Made by a program: the position numbers and the translations under genes
Part shown: piece after piece, positions 11,747 to 27,820 of the stretch
How the letters are laid out: each line of letters opens with the position of its first letter
Numbering within the stretch: the first letter of the stretch is position 1
Assembly: GCA_028023455.1 (NCBI GenBank)
Contig: JAQFVV010012512.1
Span: 312,001-376,000, forward strand
From: Epiperipatus broadwayi
Lineage: Eukaryota; Onychophora; Udeonychophora; Euonychophora; Peripatidae
DNA: 64,000 nt
Direction of reading: 5' to 3'
The notes under the pieces: model-generated
Databases searched by the model: none
The model's input: the letters and a program-made list of their open reading frames with translations, nothing else
Told to the model about the DNA's origin: nothing

Positions 11747-11942
11747 AAAAATATGAGATGGGCAAAGTCATAGAAATCATTCTCTAGTAAATGTGTCTGT
11801 TGTTGCACATGTTTCTGCTTCTATATAGCTTTTGCAAATACCATTTTGCATCAATCTGCCAAAATGTCACTATATGAAATCATTGTGCTATATAGCACAT
11901 GTTTTTTGTAAGGTGTGTTTCACGTAATTGTTGATTTTTGTA

Positions 11943-12540
11943 ATGGCTGATAAGTTGGAATAATATGAAATTTTGTTTTATTTTTAAGGAAAATGGTAGA
12001 GAAAACAGTCTAATGCTTGAAATGAATTACAAGAAAGCTGTTCTGGACAAAAACACAGGATTTTGAATGGTTTAATACAAGGGTCAAATTTTCCACATTC
12101 CAAAAAAGCTTGCCAGTAAAGTTCAATGTCAAGACAATGCTGATTGTTATACTTTTTTCTCAGTATTAGTTTGTATCATTCAGCCATTTTATTTACACGT
12201 TCTGAAACATTTACATGATGCAATAAAATATAAATGCTCTATACTGTACAAAAAGAGGAATGTAAGCTTCTCTATGACAATGCATCTGTGCACAAAGCTC
12301 TTTGAGTATGAAACATTTTTAATTAAATTCAGCATGACCTAGCTTATCTATCAGCCATACCCACTTCATCACTAACCATAAGAGTTCTTTTTATTCTCTG
12401 ATATAAAAAAAAATGTCTCTTGTTTTTTTTTTTTTTTTTGCAACTTAGAAGTGATGAAGAAAGAAATAATGATGGAAGGATTAAAAGGTGTTAATTTGCA
12501 ATGTTGCAGGACTTTTTCGAAAAGTAAAACAAAAAACATT
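11943..12540 (+). pseudogene. Mariner-type transposase fossil, internally deleted
   Basis: Fragments in mariner order appear across frames: MADKLE at the start (11,943), EMNYKKAVLDKNTGF followed by EWFN in an adjacent frame (helix-turn-helix end, family FEWFKRF), KFNVKTML (about 12,117-12,150, family SKVKTML), and LLYDNASVHKAL (about 12,265-12,300, family LLHDNAPxHxA with the second catalytic Asp). Frameshifts, stops and a deletion of the segment before KVKTML (including the first catalytic Asp) make it dead. Terminal inverted repeats were not located. Confidence 0.65.
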
Positions 12541-14712
12541 TTGTTCAACATTAGGGTACATTTGTTATAGCCTGGGGAAGGATTATTTACTGCCTTTGTT
12601 TACTTACACTTTGGGTTATGTTTAATTTAATGTTTACAAACATGTTGATTAAATAAAAAGTAGCTTAAAGGAGATTAAATTTATAGTCCTTAAAGACAAT
12701 TTATTATAAAATTTCAGTATCCTTGGGCACTCACTTATAGATACACAGTGAAGTAATAGGGTACATATACAATATAATTAATCAATATGTATAAACTTTT
12801 CTAAAATATAAATTGACATTGTTATTTGTCATCTCATTTAGATATTTTATATAAATAAAATTATTAGACGTTCATCAATATACATAGGGATAATTTATAA
12901 TTACATGTGCAGTGCACTTTTCTTTATTTGAAATGCATTATTTTGCACTTTAAACATAAAGAGAGTAAATTTTTGTGTTATTATGAACCCATTAGTCTTT
13001 AGTAAAGTATAGAGCTTATCATAGTTAAAATGCTTCCACAGTCTATTAAACAATGGTAAGTGATTTATAATTAATATTCAATTTTTTTTAAAAAAGTTTG
13101 TTTTCTTTTGAAAGCTTTGTTATTTAACTCTTGTGTAAAATTTCAGTTGCAGATTTATTTATAAAGTTTAATGGTTGAACTAAACTGCAGTTGTAAGAGA
13201 ACGAAAAACATATGCTTCGAACAAAATGGAATTAGTTTATAAAATTGCTATTCTTTGATCTGGCTAATGTATTTCATATTGACACATGCATGGTCTTTCT
13301 TGTGAGTACAAACAATTGATTAGCTATTCTTTTCTTATTTACCTTTTTTTTGTAAAATAGGATGTCTTGTACTAATTGCTACACATTATATTCTTGAGCC
13401 AGTTTCCATATTTTCACTCATAATGGTGACTAAAGTAAAAATGGCCAGTTAAAATAGAAAGCCTTCATGTTAAAATATGAATCCACTTTCTCAAACAAAT
13501 TATTATATTGCATATCATTAACACAATGATTTGAAAGGTTCAATGGTCTATCATTTTGAATACAAGCCATTCTGACATGAGAATTTCTTCACATAAGCGA
13601 TAACTTTAGGTAAAGTTAAATTTAAAATCTGCTATACTCATGTATTCTACATCTTTATCTGTTAATATAAGCAAATTTCAAACAATAAATAGGAATGCAT
13701 ATTTCCCTAAAACATTTCCATCTATCATCCATATGCAATGGACTCATATTTTGACAGAACAAAAAACCTTTCAAGATTATGAAATAAAGTGTGTAGAACC
13801 TAAAAGTTTAAAGCCAAAATAGCTCAATTGCCTTGACATTTAGATTTGACACTAGGATAGAGGTCATAGTCCTCATTATATGCAAATTCTAAATAATTTT
13901 GGCCTTTGGAATAACTAATGAGCAAGCATCATTTTCATGATTACATTGATAACTTCAAAATAGTGTGATGTTGTGTTTAAGTATGTATCTTTTTTTTTCA
14001 AATAATCTAAAACATCTTCATTTTCTATTCATAATTTGTGAGACAGCATAAAAATTTTATAGCATACAAGATGGGTTAGGTTGAAATGTTCAAGTCATTG
14101 GCTTATAATACCTTAATATAAGTAAAGTGGTTCTATAAAATCAACTGACTATTATTATAAGGATAACTAGACCACGTATTTATGAGTCAGGACTATGTGA
14201 TATCCTATGATTGATCATGATTATATAAATAATTCTGTAGAAAAAAAGAGAAAGTTAATATTAAGATTACACTATAAAAGAAAAGTAATATATGGTGTGG
14301 TCTTTTTTTTTAACTTTTATTATTTGAGAATATAAGTTTTTGTCATTCATATTTTTATTTTTACTTCATGTTTTTTTTTTGTACCTTGCATGTTTTTCGA
14401 GAGTTGATACAAGAATTCAAGATCTTAAATCATGAATTCATTTTGTCAGTTCCATGCTAGAATTTTTTTAATAACTACCAAGCTATGAACTAATTAATTA
14501 TTATTATTACTGTTAAGATTTTATTTTTTAAAAGTACAAAAAAGAAATTGTAGGGGCACGAGGTTTAATAGAAAAGTGCCTTTTGCTTACAAATGAAAAA
14601 ATAAGCAAATGAAAGACATTTTAAAATGTCATTGTTTAAATAGGTAGGTTATATTACATTAAAAGTGAAAATTAAATTTAAAACAAATATTATATATATT
14701 ATTTTGACTTAC
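12541..14712. other. Intron sequence, no gene seen
   Basis: This is AT-rich DNA lying between exons C and D of the M13-like gene. The open frame at 13,640-13,822 has no splice context or recognisable family. Confidence 0.5.
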
Positions 14713-14778
14713 CGCTGGAATTAGCTTTTGTAAATCTTTCAAAGAATGTGGTGTAATAAAACCATGAAGTTGTGAGAT
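14713..14778 (-). CDS. M13 metallopeptidase-like gene, internal exon C
   Basis: The acceptor tttttatatag ends next to 14,778 and the donor GTAAGT follows 14,713. The exon is exactly 22 codons (phase 0 at both ends): ISQLHGF, then ITPHSLKDLQKLIPA. The last part matches the M13 signature in which family members read HKVTxxELQxLAPAIDW, with the W supplied by exon D. Exon B precedes it in phase 0. It lies in an intronic landscape of repeats 700 bp from TIR element copy 2. Confidence 0.8.
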
Positions 14779-15510
14779 CTATATAAAAATAATTTTGGTC
14801 ATTTACTTATTATAATTAGTCAATGGAAAACATAAGCGCTAAAATAACACTACTTTTTTTTTAAATTATTAAATAATATAGAATAATTTTTATTCTTATG
14901 GGACCTTTTCCCAAATTCATCACATAATTCAGCAAATAAATAAAAATAATGTATCAATACAAACCATATCTATATTTAAATCAATCTGAATGTGAAATTT
15001 CTTGTTAAGTCATTAAATAAAATAATATATGCACCAGTGATGAAAAGAAAAAAAAATAAGGTAATTTAAGAAAAATTGATAAATACTTTTTTAAAAAAAA
15101 TATATAATTGCTTTATTAAATAAATTTTGATCATTTATATGAGAAATAATACGATATTTATCATAATTCACCGGGCACGAAAGTTCTATTCTGTTAATTA
15201 TCTCAATTAATGCTTCACATTATTTTAAAAATTATTCTTCATTTATGCATTTATATCTTTTTATACTCAATATATATTTTTCTTTAAATTTTAAATAATT
15301 TGTATTTTTTTTTCTATTATGATTGTACTACATTTTTTTAACACTTGTCTCATTTTCTCTCTTAATAAATTCAATTTGCATATTTCAAAATTGCTTTCTA
15401 TGGTTTTCGTTGTTATAATTTTTGCAAGTATCTCTTCATATTTTAAATATATCATTGGTTAATCAAGACTTTTGCTCTTTTAAATTTCTCAAAAATGGGT
15501 AAACTTTTAT

Positions 15511-15544
<34 letters not shown>
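14779..15544. other. AT-rich intron sequence ending in (TA)n
   Basis: No gene is seen. The (TA)n at 15,516-15,544 is the insertion site of TIR element copy 2. Confidence 0.5.
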
Positions 15545-15548
<4 letters not shown>

Positions 15549-15905
15549 CAACCATCATCACTAATCAATTGGGTCACATGTTGCCAGGCGCCAAGAGCTC
15601 ACCTGTAACCATCATTACTAATCAATCGGGTCACACGTTGCCAGGCGCTAAGAGCTCACCTGTAACCATCAACATTAATCAAGCTTAATACCTTGATGTC
15701 AGAGAATTAAACTGAAGGGATGTACCAATGCCTACCACATTGGCACCAAGAACTGTAATAGAATTCTTTATAACCAATGGCTTTAATCATTGGGCAGCCA
15801 AGAACTGTAACCATCGATCTAACTGAATGTTCCCATCATTGTGGTCCCAAGAACTATAACCAAAAGTATATCATGCCATCTATATTATGCACCAAAGAAT
15901 ATAAC
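15545..15905 (+). repeat. Subterminal iterated TGTAACCATC motif
   Basis: The motif (C/A)TGTAACCATC, often preceded by gcYAAGAgCt and followed by ACTAATCAAT, recurs about every 55-70 bp just inside the left end: 15,546, 15,602, 15,660, and more degenerate near 15,806 and 15,856. The first two full units are almost identical. Such subterminal arrays are typical transposase-binding regions in several DNA transposon families; that role is inferred here. Copy 1 keeps only degenerate versions. Confidence 0.65.
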
Positions 15906-17152
15906 CGAAATCTGGAGCAAATTACCACAAACAAAACTAATGATATAACATAAAATTGTTATGATCTAATCTGGTCACAGCCAGGGTGTACCACGAAGAC
16001 CTATCATAGTAGTATGTGAAAATACATTAGACAAACTATAAGTATGCAATTTTATTATCCTTCAAACCTTAATTTGCGATTTTTCATCGCATGAGACCTT
16101 ATGGCCGACCATGGACAAGATGGTATAATTTGTGGAACTACTAAAGATTATGAATTTTAAAATTACATATATGATTTTTAATACAAATGCTAGTCTAGGT
16201 AAGAGCTTTGCAATAATAAATAAACATGGAATACTTGGGTTCTTTTCTATAATTTAATAAATATCAATGAGACTCTTGTTATACTGATGAATGACAATTA
16301 AAACATTAAGTAAATACATTTAATCATGTCATTATCTGGTAAATCTGTTTATAAGTTTATAAAATCAATCAATTTTGTATCATGTACTCGAATCAACTAC
16401 GCAAAGCTTAAATGATGGAAAAGGTAAATGGGATTTTATTGTACCTTACACATCATAAACTACCAAGGACAAAAAGCATTCAAATGTTTTTCTCAAAATA
16501 TTACTAAACTCTTATATCATGCTGACAATAGTATGTACTTCAATGTATGCTCTATTCAAGATATATGATTTCTGATTTTATGAATGACAAATAGCAACGG
16601 CACAGTAAGTTTAATTATAAATCAATATTTATTTACAATTTTTATGACTAATAAGTAATTGATGTTTAATGTAATAACTAAATACATAAATAAACAAATA
16701 AAATAAATAAATAAATTATAATTCCATTGGCTTCCTTCAATAACATATCATAGGCACAGTTTTATAAAGCCTAATCATACATTATATTACAATTTGATAT
16801 AATTGATGTCTTGAGGAAATTATACAAAAATTCAACATCAACTCATGAAATATCCAATGTGTCAGTTCCAGAACCAATAAACCTATACTGTAGACCTATA
16901 ATAATGTAATAAATAATATTATATTTGTAGGATTTAGCTATAATGCTAACGCTAAATAAAATGAAAATTTAAACTTACATTCAGATAAAATATTAATTAA
17001 CAAACAGTTAATTATTATGAGGTAACTTAGATAGAATGTCCTGCTACACTTTATGACTTAACTTATAAATTATGCTTATAAATGGAAGAAGATGATTTTA
17101 GCAGAATAACCAAAATACTTTGCCCAAACTTATATTTATGAAGTAAAATCAT

Positions 17153-17345
17153 ATTCCTGTGGATGCATTCATCTACACATAGGAATTATATAACACTGAG
17201 TGCCTTGTGGATTTATACACCATCATAAAGCAATAAATATAATTACACAATTCCGCGGATTAACCACCAGCGCAGGAATGAGTGTAAAAATACAGAAAGT
17301 GGCAATTAATTAATCTGCGGATTAACCACCAGCACAGATTAATGC
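17153..17345. other. Three conserved stem-loops in TIR element copy 2
   Basis: The hairpins at 17,153-17,187, about 17,245-17,283 and 17,311-17,342 correspond one-to-one to those at 4,172-4,359. The loop CGGATTAACCACCAGC is identical in both copies and in both of the last two hairpins. Confidence 0.7.
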
Positions 17346-18482
17346 CTTTTAACATTATAAAGCAATATTACTATTTACTTCACATTTAAAGTGCAAAAAT
17401 CATCCTCCTCAGTTATTCTGACCATTCAGAAAACACTAACATTTTAGCAGATGTGGGTTCTTGCATAATAAAAAGTGTTTCACTAATCAGGACAACTAAT
17501 ATATTAAATTATCTTGCTTAAAATAAAACATAGCAACAATGTAATATAAGTGACATTAGTATAGGAATAGAACTCTGGAAAGACTCACAAGACACTTCAT
17601 GAGAGGTTGACACATATCATAAATTCATTAGTAATTTTCAAGCTTTTTCGCAAGCGCTATTCCCTTGAATAAGTATTTTATTCAATCCCATTAATTTAAT
17701 TTAAACCTAATAAAATATAACTCATGAACTTCACATACAAGTTCATATAACAATAAAATTAAATTAATTCATTCTTACTTAAATACATGAATTCTAGCAG
17801 GTGTGCGTGTGACAAATTAAATTGTACAGCATTTTATAATAATAAATATGATCCGTGAAATCCATGTAAAAATGTCTTGAACAATAAATACACAAAGTGA
17901 TAATTATAATTATAGTTGAATTCCATAAATGTAATTCTATCTATTTGTCTTAGATATTATAAGCACTTTTAAATTAATGATTTTACGTGGCTCCATAAAT
18001 ATAAAACAATTCCAAAAACATGACACGCAGAGTTTAAATGAAAATGTTCTTCATAAGTTATTAAATTCTACATTTCTATATAAAACTGTTCCAAGTTTAT
18101 AACATCCAGGCTAATATTTATTTATCCACGTTTAAATTTAGGGATACTAATTAGAGCAAATAATTTAATAATTCCAAATTAACGATAAAATTAGAAAGTA
18201 GTTTTAGTTAATTATTTGAAGACTGTTTCCATTATTCAAATGGTAAACAAATTAACTAGCAAATACATTACTGGCAGTATATAGTTAAATAAATTAATCA
18301 ATGCTATATTATTTTAAATTATAAACGGAAATATTAAACCATGTTAATAACTTTAACATTTAACTTTGATTTTAAACCTCTTCTTTTTTAAAAAGAAAGT
18401 TTTCATATTTAAAAAACTTCTGTAATTAAAACATCTATTTAGTGTTGCCAAATTGTAGAATAATAAAATATTCCAAACATAC

Positions 18483-18529
18483 CGAGATTCTGCAATTAAT
18501 TCTGCTTTTAAATTTGAAAGCTCCGACAT
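18483..18529 (-). CDS. Candidate first coding exon carried by TIR element copy 2
   Basis: ATG at 18,529 opens MSELSNLKAELIAES and stops at GTATGT in phase 2, as in copy 1. Relative to copy 1 it is one codon shorter and has several replacements, yet start, donor and phase are kept. The frame also stays open upstream (to 18,574), but the shared ATG is the better start. The protein family is not identified. Confidence 0.4.
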
Positions 18530-19222
18530 ATTTTTAAGTGTAAATATTGGAAAATTATTAGCGATTTGATCCACTTGGCTAGCTGACCCGAACAGATTTT
18601 TAAATTTAGCACTTCATTCTATTATTAAATACCACCATTTTATGTTTACATTTGTAGAAAACTTTTTGGTAAATCCGTTTACTTATTAACTATTTTTAAA
18701 AAATAAGCTTATCATATTTTACATACATTTTATTCTTACACCATTTTCTTTTTTTCTAACAGCAACCTTATCGCAGACGATCTCTTTAATCGCGCTCTTT
18801 TTTTTTTACATTGAAACGCATATGTAATTACTATATTTTTATCTAATAATTAAAAATTAGTTAAACAAATGGTTTTTTAATTCAATGAAAATAATTTCTA
18901 AGACTATTTTAAACAAATAAAAATTATTATTATTTTCAATCACATTTTACTAAATTTAATGTGTTGTCAATTTTTAAAAAGTTAAACATATTTTGATACA
19001 AATCAGTGGATGGAAAGAAGCAATTTAAATACATTAAAATAACACAGACAATAAGTAAGGCAAAATATTACCCATTCTCTCTAATAAATTATCTTGAATG
19101 CAAGAAAATAATCTGTTCAAAAACGCAAACCAAGGCAATCAAATCACCAAAAAGAAGACAGAGAAATTTTTATACCAGTTATATCGATCTTTATATTTTA
19201 TACTAAAATATAAGGTTACAAT

Positions 19223-20840
19223 ATATATATAATGCTTTAGGTGTAACTCCGTAAGGTTCTTTGACTTATTGTATATCAGTAAAGTACAGCTAGGTTTTAC
19301 AAATATAAATTTTCAAATGAAATGCATCTTTAAAATTACTTCAATTTTGCAAATACAAAAAAAAAGAAATAAATCAAAATTTATAATCAGAGCAATGGCA
19401 TTTTCTTCTTGAACAATTATTTTTATTGCCAGAGTTAAAAAAAAATAAAAATTAATAAAATGTTTTTTAACTGAATATTATTTCTAAAACTTAAACAAAT
19501 TATTGTTAAGCCATCATAAATAAAGGAAATTATGTTCTAAAATTTAAAACTGCATTTATTAACATATCACAAAAAATTCTACTATGGACTTTATGAAGAT
19601 TGGAGTCAATAATATATTTCTTTTCAATCTTCATACATATTTTCTTGAGTTACTTCTTTATTAATGAAATAATTTGAAATAAAACCAAAATTTAATTATA
19701 AATATATTTGTTTTTAAAAAAAACATAAAAAAAATTGAAAAAATAATCATAGATATTTTAATAAATTACAGACATGGTGTCTTTTTATTTTCTTGCAAAA
19801 CAAAAAAAAAAAAGGCGTTTGCAAGTAATCACATAAAAACTCTCAAATCCAGAGAAACAAGAAGCTATAAATCATTAGTTTTATCAGCTTTTGTGCAGTG
19901 TTAACTTTTTTTATTACTGATATATTTTGATTTTTTTTACTAATATAGAAATATGTATTTTAATTCGAGTTTTAACTGATTGCAAAACCAGTATAATAGC
20001 CATATGAAACCACAAAAAAGTAAATAAATTTTATAAGTGACTGTAACACTATAAATACTTCATGATAAATCACAGTTCAGAATCATTAAATCAATATTTA
20101 ATTTGTCTTCTTGATTTAGTGCATTATTAGAGTGAAGTACATTGGAGCTCAAAATCAATGGAATATATTTGATTTATTTTAATTTTTATTTTGTAACTTT
20201 TATTTAAATTATTTATACTTTTCATCAAACATTTGCATCACCTTCATTTATATTACTAATATTTTTTTCAGTTTGTCCAATGTTTTTTTTTTTTTTTTGA
20301 CTTGTGACTTAAATCTATATCAACTATAGCATATGATCTTTAATTTCCTCTATAATATTTGACGATTCTTCCAGTTATTTTAATATCTATTATAATTTTA
20401 TGCAGTGAAATTCAAGATAAATGTAACTTAGATTTGAATAAACTCATTGAAATTGAAATAATTTTCATAAGAAAATATATATCCTTAATTCAAAAAAAAT
20501 ATACAAAGGTAATATATAATCATTTCCAAAGCAAAAAGTAAAATTAAAGCTTAACAATACAATATGATGGTAATACTCATGATTTAGTAATCATTGATTT
20601 ATATATTACAAAAGTATTATTATATCACATGTGATATATATTAAACAGTTTTATGAAGTTTTTTAATTAATGAAATACTGAAGATTATGGACAATCAGAA
20701 ACTTCTGATTTTTTGATATATAAATATATAATTTATTTAGGCAATCCGAGTAAATATTTTTTACAATTTATTGATTGACTTTAACGTTGCTAATCAATAC
20801 TACTGTTTTTTGTCTAAATCGCATGTTCTTATAAGACTGG

Positions 20841-20845
<5 letters not shown>
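19223..20845. other. Intron sequence, no gene seen
   Basis: AT-rich DNA with poly-A and poly-T runs. Short open frames at 19,006 (overlapping the TIR element end) and 20,359 look random. Confidence 0.5.

Positions 20846-20911
<66 letters not shown>
20846..20911. repeat. (TA)n at LINE copy 1 5' junction
   Basis: About 33 TA units immediately precede the first base of the RTE-type LINE. Confidence 0.95.
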
Positions 20912-24298
<3,387 letters not shown>

Positions 24299-25219
24299 TA
24301 AGTAAATAGAAGGATGGTATCATCCTTTTCTTATCAAAATCTCTGCCGTGTATCAAGGCCTGATTGCTCTTAAGACTGTTGTTTGACATCTGATTGGCTG
24401 TCTGAGAAACAACAGTAGGTGCATGTGAAAGACTAGCAACCTTGCAATTTATTACTACTGGTTTTATATACATAAGCTTACTTCAAACGATTCATAGAGT
24501 TCTACCATTTAAATAGCTGTTTTATGATTATGGTAATAAATATTAACATATGATTATTTTTTAAAATGCAGTTTCTGCTAGTAAATCCCCATAAACAGAC
24601 ATAATTTGTTCATGTAATTTTAAGCTTCATTGACAACAAATACGTTTAAATCTAAAACAAAATTTGTCTGCTAAGTTCTTATATTTATATAATTCGAAAA
24701 AGTGATCTTACATGGATCCAAATCTTTTTTAACAATAATATAGACTAAAAAAAAATGAAATAATTTGCTCAGAATCTGACCTCAAATATATGAAATAATT
24801 TCTTTAACTAATCTGCTAAATGAGGTGCACACCTTATGATATAATAAATGATCTAAATAAGTGTATTTATAATATAAGTTTAAATTCGCATAAAATATAT
24901 TTCATGCAAATAATGTGAGAATTAAATTCATGTGGCAACAACTCTCATTGACTTTTTTTTAAAAGAACATAATATTCAATTTATTTATTTAACTTAAAAT
25001 CATATTGTTTATAATGCTGTACAAATGTATTTTTTATAGAAATTATTTATTCTATTATAATTTTTTTAGTTATATTTAAAGATATTCTAATTGTATTCAA
25101 AAAATTAAAAAGGATTGAAAGTTACTTACATTAAACGATAAGAAATCAGTATTACAAATAAGTTGTATTAAATACAAGTATATTTTCAAAAGATGCATCA
25201 AAATTTTGAAAAAACACAT

Positions 25220-27764
25220 ATAATGCATCTATGTTCGCTGAAACTCTAGTTGTTATTTATTTAAAGATGTGTGATTATAAATTTACCTTATAAGGCATTT
25301 AAAGTTTATATATATATATATATATTGTAAATAACCAGATTGGTGTATGTCACAGTATTTAAAAAATAAAGAAGTATGTTGGTCTTGTTTAATTTTTATT
25401 TCACTTGATCTATGGATGATAGAGGTCTTGAAGTTTTAATGTTAACCAGGTAACGATGGCAACTATACTATTCAATGTGATCAACTTAAAAAAAAATATG
25501 AATATGTGAATAAATAAATAAATTTTGGAAATAGTTAAGTGAATCATAAAAGCTTACTTGAAGAGAATCTATATTATTATTAAGTATTGCACATTTCATT
25601 TTCTGTTATTACAATCTCCATAGCAATACCTATTATAAAATTAAATAATTTATGCTTCATATATGTTGTTTATAAATTAGTTATATAAAAAAAATATTAT
25701 TAAAAATATATATAAAATATTTATATCCATTAAAATGTATTAGAGTTATAGTAGGAATTCTTTACTTTCGTTTGAAATAGAAAAATAATATTGAACTTAT
25801 AAAATAGTATTTAACTTTCACTGTATCCATTTTTTTTAAATCTCCATTTCACTTACTAATTGGAGGCAAAATTATCTTGAACAAATTTCTCATCATTGAG
25901 TCAAATTTGAGCGATATTCAACAGTTGTTGTGACAACAATAATGTCATCAACAGTAACTTATAAATAGAAGAGAGACATTGTAATTTGAGTTTGTAATTT
26001 TATCATTGCTAGAACAGACATGTTTTAGTTCTGTCTTTAAAAATTTATTAAATTTTATCGTTTAAGGGATTAGTCTATAAAACTATTGAAGAATAAGATT
26101 TAAACTATCTGCCCATTCAATTGGGACAGCATCCTGATGAATTTCCAGGGAACATATCAAGAATATGAAAAAAAAAAACCATCAAAATGCATTGTATTAC
26201 AGGTCATATATATAAAGATATTCCATGGTTAAAAAATCCAGAATTGCATTTTTTTGTGATGGATATAAACACCATTATATGTCTATGGGTGTCATATTTG
26301 AGATCAATGAATCTTACAAGATTGATTAACTCAACTTATGGATGATATTAATTAATTTAAACTCCACTTTCATAATTCAAAAAGAAAAAAATAATATTTA
26401 TTCTTCACTTGATTATAACTGGATTGTGTCATTAAAAGTATTCTTTTTGCACATTATTGTCAATGAAAAAGCATAATTAAAGCCAGTGATGCATAATTTT
26501 ACATCAACTAAGTATCTGCTGCTTATAAATGCTTGGATACATTTATATGTTTAAAAGAAAACATCAGAATTTAAATGCAAAAATAATTGGATTCAAATCT
26601 ACATTAGTTACTACTCATGTTTATCTTCTCTACATAAAGGAAAATTATCTCTATGCCTTAGGATCAGAAATAAAGGACTGGAAGCTATGATTTATCCATG
26701 AATAGTGAATGAAAGTGGACAGACTTTCACTTAGGTGGTATTTTTGTTTTCAAATGATTTTTTTTATATGTTCAAAATTTAACTTGGAGACTCAGGTAGA
26801 AAAAGATTTAAATATAACATATTTTATGTGCTTGTTTAAAATCTTATTCTTCAATAGTTTTATAAATTAATCCCTTAAACAATAAAATTTAATAAATTTT
26901 TAAAGACAGATCTGCAACATGTCTGTTATGGCAATGATAAAATTATAAGAACCTCAAATTACAATGTCTCTTTTCTATTTATAAGATACTCTTGATGACA
27001 TTATTGTTGTCACAACAACTGTTGAATTTTGCTCAAATTTGACTCAATGGTGAAAAATTTGTTCAAGAAAATTTTGCCTCCAATTAGTAAGTGAAATGGC
27101 AATTTAAAACAAAAAATTGGATACAGTAAAAATGAAATCCTATTTTATAAGTTCAATATTATTTTTCAATTTTAAACCAAAATAAAAAATTCCTATTATA
27201 ATTCTAATACATTTGAATGGATATAAATATTTTACATATGTTTTTTTAATAATAATTTTTATATAACTAATTTATGAACAACATATATGAAACATAAAGA
27301 ATTTAATTTTATAATAGATGTTGTTATGGTGATTGTAATAACAGAAATTGAAATGTGTAATACTTAATAATAATATTGATTCTTTTCAAGTAAGCTTTTA
27401 TGATTCACCTAACTATTTCCAAAATCTACTTATTTATTCACATGTTCATATTTTATTCTGAGGTTGATCACAACAGATTTATAAATTGATGCTAAATGTT
27501 AATACTAATCAACAATGATGTTTAAATAGTAGAGTTGTCATGGTTACAGGTTAATATTTATACTTCAAGACCTCCATTATCCATATATCAAGTGAAATAA
27601 AAATTAAACAAGACCAATAAACTTCTTTCTTTTTTTTCAATACTGTGGCATATACCAATCTGGTTACCTACAATTTATATAAATGTTAAATGTCTCATAG
27701 CTAAACTTTTATTATCTCACATCTTTAAATAAATAAAAATTTGAGTTTCAGTTAGTGTAGATGC

Positions 27765-27768
<4 letters not shown>
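25220..27768. repeat. Giant fold-back element, ~0.9-kb arms
   Basis: The left arm (about 25,220-26,107) and right arm (about 26,834-27,768) are reverse complements with scattered mismatches and indels. Anchors are TGCATCTA at the outer ends, ACCAGATTGGT, AAGCTTACTTGAA against TTCAAGTAAGCTT, and ACTATTGAAGAATAAGAT at the inner ends. The ~725-bp spacer (26,108-26,833) is unique in the window, with no convincing ORF. The right end runs into (TA)n at 27,769-27,817. It could be a fold-back transposon or two inverted copies flanking captured DNA. Confidence 0.85.

Positions 27769-27817
<49 letters not shown>

Positions 27818-27820
<3 letters not shown>

Larger units (their letters stand above)
15545..19222 (+). 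mobile_element. 3.7-kb TIR element, copy 2
   Basis: It starts ATTGCAACCA (15,545) and ends AGGTTACAAT (19,222), two mismatches from the ends of copy 1, again in TA repeats. It is colinear with copy 1 throughout. Shared blocks include the ACCTATCATAGTA region near 16,003, CGACCATGGACAAGATGG near 16,106, the three stem-loops (17,153-17,345), the GCAAGCGCTATTC block near 17,650 and the ATG exon (18,483-18,529). It lies in the intron between exons B and C of the M13-like gene. Confidence 0.75.

Noticed and set aside
26129-26150. Hammerhead at CTGATGAATTTCCAGGGAAC
   Set aside because: No self-complementary stem II and no matching stem I.
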